Of a stretch of DNA of 64,000 nt, positions 45,585 to 55,035 are shown piece after piece. A program made the position numbers and the translations under genes. Under the pieces are notes generated by a model. It did no database searches and was not told where the DNA came from. It worked only from the letters and a program-made list of their open reading frames with translations. Each line of letters begins with the position of its first letter. Positions within the stretch are counted from its first letter, which is position 1. Source of the DNA: an uncultured Microbacterium sp. (lineage in GTDB: Bacteria > Actinomycetota > Actinomycetes > Actinomycetales > Microbacteriaceae). The stretch lies in assembly GCF_947489255.1 (NCBI RefSeq), contig NZ_CANLCY010000004.1, positions 496,001-560,000 of the forward strand. The letters are read 5' to 3'.

Positions 45585-45609
45585 TGGAGGGTGGTGGAGT
45601 AAAGTGGGG
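45585..45609 (+). promoter_or_regulatory. MraZ binding boxes and mraZ promoter
   Basis: TGGAG, TGGAG and TGGGG as three direct repeats, each followed by 5 nt (period 10), the classic TGGGN array bound by MraZ. A possible -10 (TAAAGT, 45600-45605) overlaps the third box, consistent with autorepression. Confidence 0.75.
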
Positions 45610-45647
45610 GAAACTTCGCAGGCCGGACGAAGGGGGTGGACGCCCGA

Positions 45648-46079
45648 ATGCTGCTCGGCACGCACACTCCCAAGCTCGACGACAAAGGGCGCGTCATCCT
45701 GCCCGCGAAGTTCCGCGACGATCTCGGCGCCGGAGTGGTGATCACCCGGGGGCAGGACCGCTGCCTCTACGTGTTCAGCACCGAGGAGTTCGAGCGCGTG
45801 CACGAGCGGATCCGCGAGGCTCCGCTCAGCAACAAGCAGGCCCGTGACTTCCTGCGCATGTTCCTCTCGGGGGCCAGCGCAGAGAAGCCCGACAGCCAGA
45901 ACCGCATCACCGTCCCCCCAGCGCTGCGCACCTATGCCGGCCTCGGTCGCGAGCTCGTGATCACGGGTGTCGGCGCCCACGCGGAGATCTGGGACGCCGA
46001 GGCGTGGAACACCTACGCCGAAAGCAACGAAGAGACGTACGCCGAGATGGAGCAGGAGGTGATCCCGGGACTGTTCTGA
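45648..46079 (+). CDS. mraZ: transcriptional regulator MraZ
   Basis: A 143-residue AbrB-fold protein, two copies of the MraZ motif: [24 protein letters not shown] and [23 protein letters not shown]. It binds boxes upstream of its own gene and controls the dcw operon. I chose ATG 45648 (MLLGTHTP) because family members start with MFLGTHTP; GTG 45636 is an alternative. Confidence 0.93.
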   Translation: MLLGTHTPKLDDKGRVILPAKFRDDLGAGVVITRGQDRCLYVFSTEEFERVHERIREAPLSNKQARDFLRMFLSGASAEKPDSQNRITVPPALRTYAGLGRELVITGVGAHAEIWDAEAWNTYAESNEETYAEMEQEVIPGLF

Positions 46080-46178
46080 CCCTCCGGCTGTGATGCCCAG
46101 CCGCTCGCCCTGTCACACTTCCCCGGTGCCAGGTCGATGCGGGTGGGGATCAGAGCCGAAGGATCGGCCCCGATCATC

Positions 46179-47132
46179 ATGGACATCCGCGACATCCACA
46201 CCCCCGTCCTCCTCGAGCGCTGCGCCGAGCTGCTCGGGCCCGCCCTGCAGAAGCCCGGCTCCGTCTTCGTCGACGGCACGCTCGGCATGGGCGGGCACTC
46301 CGAGGCGTTCCTCGAGCGCTTCCCGAACGCCCGCCTGATCGGCCTCGACCGCGACACCGACGCCCTGCGCATCGCCGGGGAGCGGCTCGCCCGCTTCGGC
46401 GACCGCGTGACCCTGGTGCACACCGTCTACGACGGGATCGCCGAGGCGGTGGCCGCCGCCGGCGTCGACAAGGTCGACGGCATCCTGTTCGACCTCGGCG
46501 TGTCGTCGCTGCAGCTCGACGAGGCCTCTCGCGGCTTCGCCTACGCGCAGGACGCCCCGCTCGACATGCGGATGGACCAGACCACCGGCATCACCGCCGC
46601 GGAGGTGCTCGCCACGTACGGCGAAGGCGACCTCCGCCGCATCTTCGAGCGCTACGGCGAGGAGAAGCTCGCCGGGCGCTACGCGCGGGCCATCATCGCC
46701 GCGCGCGCCGTCGCACCGCTCGAGCGCTCCGGCCAGCTCGTCGACGTGCTGCAGGCGGCGACGCCGGCGGCGGTGCTGCGCGAGCGGCATCCCGCCAAGC
46801 GCGTCTTCCAAGCCCTGCGCATCGAGGTCAACGCCGAGCTGTCCGTTCTCGAACGCACGATCCCGGCCGCGTTGAGCGTGCTCGGGGTGGGCGGACGCAT
46901 CGTGGTGCTGTCTTACCAGTCGCTCGAAGACCGCCTCGTGAAGCGCGTCTTCGCCGACGCCTCGACCTCGACCGCTCCCCGCGGTCTCCCCGTCGAGCTC
47001 CCCGAGCACGCCCCGAAGTTCCGCCTCCTCGTACGGGGAGCCGAACTCGCCGGCGACGAGGAACGAGCCGCCAACCCCCGTGCCACCCCCGTGCGCCTGC
47101 GCGCGGCCGAGAGGATCCAGGAGGACGCATGA
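46179..47132 (+). CDS. rsmH: 16S rRNA (cytosine-1402-N4) methyltransferase RsmH
   Basis: A 317-residue SAM-dependent methyltransferase acting on C1402 of 16S r[18 protein letters not shown], the SAM loop [24 protein letters not shown] and [16 protein letters not shown] identify it. I chose ATG 46179 just before the conserved N-terminus; an ATG at 46137 would add 14 residues. The region between mraZ and this start (about 100 bp) shows no clear ribosome binding site. The stop overlaps the ftsL start (ATGA). Confidence 0.92.
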   Translation: MDIRDIHTPVLLERCAELLGPALQKPGSVFVDGTLGMGGHSEAFLERFPNARLIGLDRDTDALRIAGERLARFGDRVTLVHTVYDGIAEAVAAAGVDKVDGILFDLGVSSLQLDEASRGFAYAQDAPLDMRMDQTTGITAAEVLATYGEGDLRRIFERYGEEKLAGRYARAIIAARAVAPLERSGQLVDVLQAATPAAVLRERHPAKRVFQALRIEVNAELSVLERTIPAALSVLGVGGRIVVLSYQSLEDRLVKRVFADASTSTAPRGLPVELPEHAPKFRLLVRGAELAGDEERAANPRATPVRLRAAERIQEDA

Positions 47133-47746
47133 GCGCATCCACGGCCATCGACCCCCGGGCCGTCTCCCCGGATCTGCCGTCGCCCGTCCGCGAGCGGCGA
47201 CTGGCCGTCGTCCCGTCGGCCGCGCGTCGACGGGCACCGCGCCGACTGTTCGGCGTCATCGCCGTCGCGGGCGCGCTGGTGATCGTCCTCGTGCAGATGG
47301 GGCTCGGCATCCTCACCACGCAGAGCTCCTTCGAGATCGCCGCCCTCACGCAGCAGCAGCGCGACCTGACCTATCAGAAGCAGATCCTGAACGACGAGAG
47401 CGCCGGACTCAGCTCGCCCCAGTACCTCGCGGCCAACGCGGCCGCGCTCGGCATGGTCATCGACGAATCGCCCACCTACCTGCGTCTGAGCGACGGCGCG
47501 GTGATCGGCTCCGGCAAGCCGGCCGACACGATCTCATCGGTGGATGCCATGGGCCGCGGGTCCGTGCGCAACGCCCTCATCGCGGGAGTGCCGCTGGTGA
47601 CCGACCCTTCGGCGGCAACGACCGAGACCGGTACCGCGGCCACGACCGCGCCCGCCGATTCGGCGCCGGACGCGGCGACCACGACGACCGAATCGACGAC
47701 ACCCCCGTCGATCAGCGACGGTCTGCCGACTCCCGCGACACGATGA
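47129..47746 (+). CDS. ftsL: FtsL-like cell division protein
   Basis: A 205-residue bitopic protein: basic cytoplasmic tail (1-40), one membrane helix (about 41-63), then a short coiled coil ([27 protein letters not shown]) and a Thr/Ala-rich C-terminal tail. Sequence is weakly conserved as usual for FtsL/DivIC; the assignment rests on topology and on its position between rsmH and ftsI. Both ends overlap neighbours by ATGA. Confidence 0.8.
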   Translation: MSASTAIDPRAVSPDLPSPVRERRLAVVPSAARRRAPRRLFGVIAVAGALVIVLVQMGLGILTTQSSFEIAALTQQQRDLTYQKQILNDESAGLSSPQYLAANAAALGMVIDESPTYLRLSDGAVIGSGKPADTISSVDAMGRGSVRNALIAGVPLVTDPSAATTETGTAATTAPADSAPDAATTTTESTTPPSISDGLPTPATR

Positions 47747-49554
47747 GACCCATGACGACCACCATCTCCCGCTCCCCGCGGCGTCGGACCGTCGTCGCCC
47801 TCTCGATCGTGCTGATCGTGCTCGTCGCCTTCGTCGTGCGCCTCGTCGACATCCAGGTGGTCAACGCCCGGACGCACGTGAGCGACTCCCTCGCGATGGG
47901 CCTGGAGAACTCCCGCATCGAATACGCCTCGCGCGGCTCGATCGTCGACGAGAACGGCGTGGTGCTCGCCTCCGCCGTCAACCGCTACGACGTGCAGGTC
48001 GACCCGATGCTGGCGGCCAAAGGCATCACCACCGTCGACGCCGGGGGCGACGACGATTCGGGGACCACCACCGCCTGGCCCGAACTCGCGGCCCAGATCG
48101 CAGCCGTCACCGGACAGGATGCCGCCGAGGTCGAGAAGGTCGTCACGGATGCCGTGGCCGACAACCCCGACTCCCGCTACGCGATGATCGCCAAGAACGT
48201 CTCGACCGAGCAGTACCGCGCTCTGGCCGAGCTGAAGCTGCCGTTCCTGAGCTTCCCGCCCCAGTCGGGCCGGGTCTACCCCGACGGCGCGGTCGGCGGC
48301 AACCTGCTCGGGTTCGTCGGCAGCGACGGTCAGCCCCTCGCCGGTCTCGAGAACGCCGACAACGACTGCCTCGCCTCCACCAACGGCAAGGTCGTCTTCC
48401 AGCAGAGCCGTGACGGCGTCGTGCTGCCCGGCACCGAGGTGGTCACCCAGCCTGCCGTGGACGGCGGGACGCTGAAGCTCACCATCGACCGCGACCTGCA
48501 GTGGTACCTCGGCCAGCTGATCGCCGAGCAGGTGCAGAACACCGGATCGCTGCGCGGGACGATCACCGTCGTCGAGGCGAAGACCGGCAAGATCCGGGCC
48601 CTCGCCGAGTATCCCTCGGTCGACCCCAACGATCCCACGGCCACCCCCGTGGACGACCGGGGGAGCCGTGCGTTCTCGAGCCCGTTCGAACCGGGCTCGA
48701 CCTTCAAGGCGCTCACCACGGCGATCGGCCTCGACAGCGGGTCGTACACCCCCGAGACGACCGTCACGGCCTCGTCGCGCGAGGTTCTCGGCGGTGACGC
48801 CCGCGTGTCCGACGCATTCTCGCACGGCCCGAACACCTACACGCCCACGGGCGTGCTGATCGACTCCTCGAACGTCGGCATCTCGAAGTTCGCCGAGATG
48901 ATCCCGAAGCAGACGCGCTTCGACTACCTGCAGAAGTTCGGCATGGGCTCGCTCAGCTCGATCGACTTCCCCGGCGAGTCGGCCGGCATCCTGCACCCCG
49001 TCGGCGACTGGGACACGCAGACCTTCTACAACACCGCGTTCGGGCAGGGCCTGTCGGTCACCGTCCCGCAGCTCGTCGGCGCCTACCAGACCATCGCGAA
49101 CGGCGGCGTGAAGATCCCGCTGTCGCTGGTGGAGGGCTGCACGGCGGCCGACGGCACCGTCACCGACGCGCCCTCGACCGAGGGGACGCAGGTCATCTCC
49201 GCCGCGACGGCGAAAGAGGTCGGCCTCATGCTCGAGAACGTCGCCACCCAGGGCGAACTGGCCAGCAAGATCGCCATCCCGGGCTACCGCCTCGCGATCA
49301 AGACCGGAACCGGCGAGAAGGTCGACGAGAACACCGGTGCCTACAAGCCCGACGCGTACTTCACCACGATGATCGGTTTCGCCCCCGCCGACGACCCGCA
49401 GTACGTCGTCGCGGTCAACCTCGACGAACCGCGGACGGTAAAATCGTCGGCGGCCACCGCCCCCGCGTTCCAGAAGGCGATGACGCAGGTTCTCAAGACC
49501 TACCGTGTCATCCCGTCGGGAACCACGACCCCCGAACTGCCCAAGTTCGGCTGA
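47743..49554 (+). CDS. ftsI: septal peptidoglycan transpeptidase FtsI (PBP3)
   Basis: A 603-residue class B penicillin-binding protein. It has a short cytoplasmic tail, a membrane helix (about 18-38), a dimerisation domain beginning RGSIVDENGVVLA, and a transpeptidase domain with Ser319-x-x-Lys322 in FEPGSTFK, SSN at 375-377 and KTG at 520-522. There is no PASTA domain. It cross-links septal peptidoglycan together with FtsW, encoded further along. Start ATG 47743 overlaps the ftsL stop; ATG 47752 is also possible. Confidence 0.94.
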   Translation: MRPMTTTISRSPRRRTVVALSIVLIVLVAFVVRLVDIQVVNARTHVSDSLAMGLENSRIEYASRGSIVDENGVVLASAVNRYDVQVDPMLAAKGITTVDAGGDDDSGTTTAWPELAAQIAAVTGQDAAEVEKVVTDAVADNPDSRYAMIAKNVSTEQYRALAELKLPFLSFPPQSGRVYPDGAVGGNLLGFVGSDGQPLAGLENADNDCLASTNGKVVFQQSRDGVVLPGTEVVTQPAVDGGTLKLTIDRDLQWYLGQLIAEQVQNTGSLRGTITVVEAKTGKIRALAEYPSVDPNDPTATPVDDRGSRAFSSPFEPGSTFKALTTAIGLDSGSYTPETTVTASSREVLGGDARVSDAFSHGPNTYTPTGVLIDSSNVGISKFAEMIPKQTRFDYLQKFGMGSLSSIDFPGESAGILHPVGDWDTQTFYNTAFGQGLSVTVPQLVGAYQTIANGGVKIPLSLVEGCTAADGTVTDAPSTEGTQVISAATAKEVGLMLENVATQGELASKIAIPGYRLAIKTGTGEKVDENTGAYKPDAYFTTMIGFAPADDPQYVVAVNLDEPRTVKSSAATAPAFQKAMTQVLKTYRVIPSGTTTPELPKFG

Positions 49555-49618
49555 GACACCGCCGACGCCGGTCTCGTCTCGGTAACGAATGCGACACGGA
49601 AAGGGCGTCCGCACAGCA

Positions 49619-51031
49619 ATGATCTCCACCAGCCTCTCCCACCTCGCCGACGTGCTCGGCGGGCGCCTCGTGCTCCGTCGCGACGACACCCGCGACACGA
49701 CGGTCTCGGGCCTGGTCGACACCGACTCGCGCCTCATCGAGCCCGGCGGCGTCTTCGTGGCGAAGCCCGGTGAGACCACGGACGGGCACCTCTTCGTCGG
49801 CACGGCGATCGAGCGGGGAGCCGCTCTGGCCCTCGTGGAGCGCGAGCTCGACGACGAGGTGAGCCAGATCGTCGTCGGCGACGTCGTCGAGGCCCTCGCA
49901 GCCCTCGCGCGGGACAACGTGGCCCGCGTCCGGGCGGGCGGCGCTCTGCAGGTCGTCGGCATCACCGGGTCGAACGGCAAGACGACGACCAAGAACATGC
50001 TCGCGCGCATCCTCGAAGACGAGGGGCCGACGGTCGCCCCGCGCGCCTCGTTCAACAACGAGGTCGGCGCGCCCCTGACGATGCTGCGCGTGGAGGAGGA
50101 CACCCGCTTCCTCGTCAGCGAGTTCGGCGCGAGCGCCCCGGGCGCGATCGCCCGGCTCGCGGGTCTGGTGACCCCCGACGTCGGCGTCGTGCTCATGGTG
50201 GGTATGGCGCACGCCGGCGGCTTCGGCGGCATCGAGTCGACGTTCCACGCGAAGAGCGAGCTCGTGAAGGCCACCCGCGAGGGCGGGCTCGCGGTGCTCA
50301 ACGCCGACGACCCGCGCGTGGCGGCGATGGAGCCGATCGCGCGCGAGCGCGGGCAGGACGTGCGCTGGTTCGGTCGCGGCGAGCGGGCCGTGGTGCGCGC
50401 CCTCGACGTCGAGGTCACGGCATCCGGGACCCGAGCCGACCTCATGGTCGACGGGCAGGCCCACACCCTCACCCTGCGGGTGCTGGGCGAGCACCACGTC
50501 ATGAACGCCCTCGCCGCGATCGCCGCGGCGACCGCCCTGGGCGTCTCCGCCGCCGACGCGATCGCGCGCGTCGAGACGCTCGAGATCGCGGAGCGCTGGC
50601 GCATGCAGCCGATGGGCTCCGACCGGGTGCGCATCATCAACGACGCCTACAACGCCAGCCCCGACTCGATGGCCGCCGCCCTGCGCACCCTCGCGCAGAT
50701 CACCGGGCCCGACGAACGCACCGTCGCCGTCCTCGGCGCGATGAGCGAGCTGGGGGAGTACGCCGACGAGGAGCACGACCGGGTCGGCCTGCTCGCCGTG
50801 CGGCTGCGCATCCAGCGCATCGTCGTCATCGGGCCCGAGGCGCGCCGCATGTACCTCGAGGCGATCGCGCAGGGCTCGTGGGACGGCGAGGCCGTCTTCT
50901 TCGCCGACGCCGACGCCGCGTACGACTACCTCTCGACCGAGCTGCGCGACGGCGACCGCGTGCTGGTGAAGTCGTCCAACTCGGCGGGGCTACGTCACCT
51001 CGGCGATCGACTCGGGGAGCTGTTCGCGTGA
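49619..51031 (+). CDS. murF: UDP-MurNAc-tripeptide:D-Ala-D-Ala ligase MurF
   Basis: A 470-residue Mur ligase that adds D-Ala-D-Ala to the UDP-MurNAc tripeptide. It has an N-terminal UDP-binding domain (VSGLVDTDSRLIEPGGVFVAKPGETTDGH), ATP loop GITGSNGKTTTKN (about 118-130), FNNEVGAPLTML typical of MurF, and INDAYNASPDSM in the C-terminal domain. The gene follows ftsI directly after 64 bp, where most Actinobacteria have murE. Start ATG 49619; ATG 49589 would add 10 residues. Confidence 0.94.
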   Translation: MISTSLSHLADVLGGRLVLRRDDTRDTTVSGLVDTDSRLIEPGGVFVAKPGETTDGHLFVGTAIERGAALALVERELDDEVSQIVVGDVVEALAALARDNVARVRAGGALQVVGITGSNGKTTTKNMLARILEDEGPTVAPRASFNNEVGAPLTMLRVEEDTRFLVSEFGASAPGAIARLAGLVTPDVGVVLMVGMAHAGGFGGIESTFHAKSELVKATREGGLAVLNADDPRVAAMEPIARERGQDVRWFGRGERAVVRALDVEVTASGTRADLMVDGQAHTLTLRVLGEHHVMNALAAIAAATALGVSAADAIARVETLEIAERWRMQPMGSDRVRIINDAYNASPDSMAAALRTLAQITGPDERTVAVLGAMSELGEYADEEHDRVGLLAVRLRIQRIVVIGPEARRMYLEAIAQGSWDGEAVFFADADAAYDYLSTELRDGDRVLVKSSNSAGLRHLGDRLGELFA

Positions 51032-52134
51032 GATCACTTCTGACGTCGGCGGCTATCTCGCTCGCCTTCACCCTCTTCCTGACGCCGGTGTTCCTCCGGT
51101 GGTTCCGCAAATGGGGCTGGGGGCAGGTCATCCGCACCCCCGAGAACGTGCACAACCCCTCGCACGGAGCCAAACGCGGCACGCCCACGATGGGCGGCAC
51201 GATCTTCATCTCCGGCACGATCGTGGGCTACTTCATCGGCTCGTACGCCGGCAACAACCCGCCCACGGTCTCGGGGCTGCTCGTGCTGTGGCTCATGCTC
51301 GGTTTCGGCGTCGTCGGCTTCATCGACGACTACATGAAGGTGCGCCACCAGAACAGCCTCGGCTTGTCGGGTTGGCGCAAGATCCTCGGCCAGGTGCTGG
51401 TCGTGGTGCCGTTCGCCGTCGTCGCACTGAACTTCCCCAATTCCTTCGGTCAGACGGCCGCGTCGGAGTACATCTCCGTCTTCCGCGACATCCAGGTGCT
51501 CTCGCTCTTCGCGCTGGGTCCGATCCTCGGGTGGCTGCTGTACCTCGCCTGGATCTCGCTCATCGGCACCGCAACATCCAACTCGGTCAACGTCGCCGAC
51601 GGACTCGACGGACTCGCGGCGGGCTCGGGCATCTTCGTCGTCGGCGCCTACAGCCTCATGGCGTTCTGGCAGAACAAGCAGATGTGCGCCGACGTGCTCG
51701 ACCCGACCGTGCAGGCCGGATGCTACGCCGTGCGCGATCCGTTCGACCTCGCCATCGTGTCGGCCTCGTTCGTGGGGGCGCTCGTCGGGTTCCTCTGGTG
51801 GAACGCCCCCAAGGCCAAGGTCTTCATGGGCGACTGCGGCTCGATGGCGATCGGCGGTGTCATCGCGGCGCTGGCGATCTTCACCCGCACCGAGCTGCTG
51901 CTCGTGCTCATCGCCGGCGTCTACGTCATCGCTTCGGGCTCGGTGATCCTCCAGCGGGCCTACTTCAAGATCACCAAGGGCAAGAGACTCTTCCTCATGA
52001 GTCCCTTGCATCATCACCTCGAGATGCGGGGGTGGCCCGAGGTCACCATCGTCGTGCGCATGTGGATCATCGCCGGGCTGCTCGCCGTCTCGGGCATCGG
52101 ATTCTTCTACGTCGAATGGCTCGCACGCGTATGA
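51028..52134 (+). CDS. mraY: phospho-MurNAc-pentapeptide translocase MraY
   Basis: A 368-residue integral membrane enzyme making lipid I from UDP-MurNAc-pentapeptide and undecaprenyl phosphate. Ten membrane helices; active-site loops GFIDDYMKVRH (DDxxK), NVADGLDGLAAG, and a last loop FMGDCGSMAIGG, where most family members have GDTGS. The His motif is PLHHHLEMRGW. Overlaps both neighbours (GTGA and ATGA). Confidence 0.94.
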   Translation: MRSLLTSAAISLAFTLFLTPVFLRWFRKWGWGQVIRTPENVHNPSHGAKRGTPTMGGTIFISGTIVGYFIGSYAGNNPPTVSGLLVLWLMLGFGVVGFIDDYMKVRHQNSLGLSGWRKILGQVLVVVPFAVVALNFPNSFGQTAASEYISVFRDIQVLSLFALGPILGWLLYLAWISLIGTATSNSVNVADGLDGLAAGSGIFVVGAYSLMAFWQNKQMCADVLDPTVQAGCYAVRDPFDLAIVSASFVGALVGFLWWNAPKAKVFMGDCGSMAIGGVIAALAIFTRTELLLVLIAGVYVIASGSVILQRAYFKITKGKRLFLMSPLHHHLEMRGWPEVTIVVRMWIIAGLLAVSGIGFFYVEWLARV

Positions 52135-53651
52135 CCGACCTCTCTTCCCTCACCAGCTGGCACGCCGACTGGAAGGGTCTGCGCGTCGTCGTTCTCGGCC
52201 TGTCGGTGACGGGCTTCTCGGTGGCCGACACGCTCTCGGAGCTCGGCGCCGAGGTGCTCGTGGCCACCGAGCGGGCGGATGCCGAGTACGGCCGGCTCCT
52301 GCCGGTGCTGGGCGTCGGCCTGTACGAAGGACCGCTGGACACCATTCCCGCCGAGGTGAGCGCGTTTGCCCCGGAGGTGGTCATCGCCTCCCCGGGGTTC
52401 CCCCCTCACCACCCCGTGATCCGGTGGACGCGCGAGCAGGGCATCGCCCTGTGGGGCGACGTGGAGCTGGCCTGGCGCGTGCGCGACAAGGTCGTGCGGG
52501 CCGACGGCCGACCGGCGGACTGGGTGCTGATCACCGGCACGAACGGAAAGACCACCACCACCCGGCTGACCGCCGAGATGCTCGTGACTGCGGGCCTGCG
52601 CGCGGCGCCCGTGGGCAACATCGGTACGCCGGTGCTCGACGCCGTGCGCGACCCCGGGGGCTTCGATGCGCTCGTGGTCGAGCTCTCGAGCCACCAGCTC
52701 TGGTACCTCAACCTGCAGACCGGGCCCGATGCCCTGTCACCGCACGCGGCGGTGTGCCTGAACCTCGCCGACGACCATCTCGAGTGGCACGGCGGTGCCG
52801 ACGCCTACCGTGACGCCAAGGCGGGCGTCTACGCCCGCACCCGCGTGGCGTGCGTCTACAACAAGGCCGACGTCGCCACGCGCGAGATGGTCGAGGACGC
52901 CGAAGTGGTCGAGGGTGCCCGTGCCATCGGCTTCGACCTCGGCGTGCCGGGGCCGAGCGACCTCGGCGTCGTCGACGGCATCCTCGTCGACCGGGCCTTC
53001 CTCGAAGAACGTGCGACCTCGGCCCTCGAGCTCACGACGGTCGCCGACCTGGCGGCTCGCGGACTCGCGGCGCCGCACATGGTCGCCAACATCCTCGCGG
53101 CATCCGCTCTCGCCCGATCCCTCGGAGCCACCCCGGCGCACATCTTCGACACGCTCGAACGCTTCCGCCTCGATCCGCACCGCATCCAGGTCGTCGGCGC
53201 GCACGCCGGCGTGACGTGGGTCGACGACTCCAAGGCGACCAACCCGCACGCGGCGGCCTCGTCGCTCGCGGCTTACCCCGGCGCGGTGTGGGTGGTCGGC
53301 GGCCTGCTGAAGGGCGTCGACCTGTCCGATCTCGTCCGGGCGCGCGGCGCGGGAGTGCGCGCCGTCATCGTCATCGGCACCGAGCGCACCGACATCGTCG
53401 CGGCGTTCGCGCGACACGCCCCCGCGGTGCCGCTGTTCGAGGTCGACCACGCCGAGACTGAAGACGTCATGGCGCAGGTCGTCGAACTGGCGGCGGGTGT
53501 GGCCCGGGACGGAGACACGGTTCTCCTGGCTCCCGCGGCGGCATCCTTCGATCAGTTCGCTTCTTACTCCGACCGCGGCGATCGCTTCGCCGATGCGGTG
53601 CGGGCGTGGATCGCCGGCCAGGACGACGGAGCAGCTCGACCGACCGACTGA
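52131..53651 (+). CDS. murD: UDP-MurNAc-alanine:D-glutamate ligase MurD
   Basis: A 506-residue Mur ligase adding D-Glu. It has the N-terminal Rossmann motif VVVLGLSVTGFSVAD, the ATP loop ITGTNGKTTTTR, the AVCLNLADDHLEWHG segment, DDSKATNPHAAASSL (the C-terminal MurD motif) and LAPAAASFDQFASYSDRGDRF near the end. ATG overlaps the mraY stop. Confidence 0.95.
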   Translation: MTDLSSLTSWHADWKGLRVVVLGLSVTGFSVADTLSELGAEVLVATERADAEYGRLLPVLGVGLYEGPLDTIPAEVSAFAPEVVIASPGFPPHHPVIRWTREQGIALWGDVELAWRVRDKVVRADGRPADWVLITGTNGKTTTTRLTAEMLVTAGLRAAPVGNIGTPVLDAVRDPGGFDALVVELSSHQLWYLNLQTGPDALSPHAAVCLNLADDHLEWHGGADAYRDAKAGVYARTRVACVYNKADVATREMVEDAEVVEGARAIGFDLGVPGPSDLGVVDGILVDRAFLEERATSALELTTVADLAARGLAAPHMVANILAASALARSLGATPAHIFDTLERFRLDPHRIQVVGAHAGVTWVDDSKATNPHAAASSLAAYPGAVWVVGGLLKGVDLSDLVRARGAGVRAVIVIGTERTDIVAAFARHAPAVPLFEVDHAETEDVMAQVVELAAGVARDGDTVLLAPAAASFDQFASYSDRGDRFADAVRAWIAGQDDGAARPTD

Positions 53652-53662
53652 GGGGACCACGC

Positions 53663-54919
53663 GTGACCACGACGGCACCCCCTCCTCGGCAGACCCCCGA
53701 CGAGCAGCCGGAGCGCGGCGGTCTCATCGCGCGCGTCTCACTGGGCCGGGCGTTCCGACCCGTCGCGGGAGAGTTCCTGCTCATCGCCTCCGCGGCGCTG
53801 CTGCTGACCGGCTTCGGGCTCGTGATGGTGCTGTCGGCGACCTCCGCCCTCGACGGCGGACAGAGCCCCTTCGACCACGTCATCAAGCAGGGCGTGTTCG
53901 CGGTCGTCGGCATCCCGTTGATGTTCGTGCTGAGCCGCGCGCGCATGAGCTTCTGGAAGAAGATCGCGTGGCCCGCGCTCATCCTCGCGACCATGTTCCA
54001 GATGCTCGTCTACGTCCCGGGGCTGGGCATCGCCTCGTACGGCAACCGCAACTGGGTGCAGATCGCCGGCTTCCAGTTCCAGCCCGCCGAGTTCCTCAAG
54101 CTCACGCTCGCGCTGTGGATGGGCGCGGTGCTCTACCGCAAGCGTCGACTGCTGACCTCGTGGAAGCACGTCTTCATCCCCGTCGTTCCGGTCTCGGTGC
54201 TGGTGATCGGCACGGTGCTGGGCGGCAAAGACCTCGGTACCGTCATGATCCTCGTGCTCGTGGTGCTCGGGGCGCTGTTCTTCGCCGGGATCAAGCTGCG
54301 CATGTTCATCGTGCCCGCGGTGCTGGCTCTCGCGGTGGTGCTGCTGTCGGCCGTCGGCAGCGAGAATCGCATGGCCCGCATCGCGAGCCTGTTCAATCCC
54401 GACGACGCCTCGTGCTACTACACCTCGTGCTATCAGTCCCTGCACGGCATCTGGGGGCTCGCCAGCGGGGGCCTGCTGGGGCTCGGCCTGGGCAACTCGA
54501 AGGAGAAGTACGACTGGCTCCCGGCGGCCGCAAACGACTACATCTTCGCCATCATCGGCGAGGAGCTGGGCCTGGTCGGCTGCATCGTGGTGCTCGTGCT
54601 GTTCGCTGTCTTCGCCGTCGGTGCGTTCCGCATCATCCGGCGGACAGACGACAGCTTCGTGCGCATCGTCGCCGGCGCGATCACCCTGTGGATCGTCGGT
54701 CAGGCCCTGGTGAACATCGGCGTCGTGCTGCGCATCTTCCCGGTGCTCGGTGTGCCGCTGCCGTTCATGTCGCAGGGCGGAACGTCGCTGCTGTCGGTGC
54801 TCATCGCGTGCGGTGTGCTGCTGTCGTGCGCGCGCACCCTTCCCGATCAGCGCGAGGTCGCGGACGCGCGCCCGGCCCGACGCGCCGCTCCGGCGCGACG
54901 CCCGGGTCGTCGGGGCTGA
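53663..54919 (+). CDS. ftsW: septal peptidoglycan polymerase FtsW (SEDS)
   Basis: A 418-residue SEDS glycosyltransferase with about 10 membrane helices that polymerises lipid II at the septum as partner of FtsI. It has NRNWVQIAGFQFQPAEFLKL, catalytic Asp190 in VLGGKDLGTVM, AANDYIFAIIGEELGLVG and FMSQGGTSLLSVLIACG. The tail is basic and Ala/Arg/Pro-rich. Start GTG 53663 with GAGGGGA upstream. Confidence 0.93.
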   Translation: MTTTAPPPRQTPDEQPERGGLIARVSLGRAFRPVAGEFLLIASAALLLTGFGLVMVLSATSALDGGQSPFDHVIKQGVFAVVGIPLMFVLSRARMSFWKKIAWPALILATMFQMLVYVPGLGIASYGNRNWVQIAGFQFQPAEFLKLTLALWMGAVLYRKRRLLTSWKHVFIPVVPVSVLVIGTVLGGKDLGTVMILVLVVLGALFFAGIKLRMFIVPAVLALAVVLLSAVGSENRMARIASLFNPDDASCYYTSCYQSLHGIWGLASGGLLGLGLGNSKEKYDWLPAAANDYIFAIIGEELGLVGCIVVLVLFAVFAVGAFRIIRRTDDSFVRIVAGAITLWIVGQALVNIGVVLRIFPVLGVPLPFMSQGGTSLLSVLIACGVLLSCARTLPDQREVADARPARRAAPARRPGRRG

Positions 54920-55023
54920 GCGCCTGCCGTCGCGGTCCGCGCGCGGCGGCTGAGGGCGCACCTCGACCCGCCGCCGGGCGCGATGCCCGTGTCGAGGCGG
55001 CCGAACCGCGCTCGCGACCTGGT

Positions 55024-55029
55024 TAGGGT
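55024..55029 (+). promoter_or_regulatory. internal promoter before murG
   Basis: TAGGGT ends 6 nt before the murG GTG, and a 116-bp gap separates ftsW from murG, so murG can start its own leaderless transcript within the cluster. Confidence 0.5.
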
Positions 55030-55035
55030 CGTGGA

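Noticed and set aside
45345..45602. Small open frame between the 58-bp repeats and mraZ
   Set aside because: No ribosome binding site and no family pattern; it runs through the MraZ boxes.
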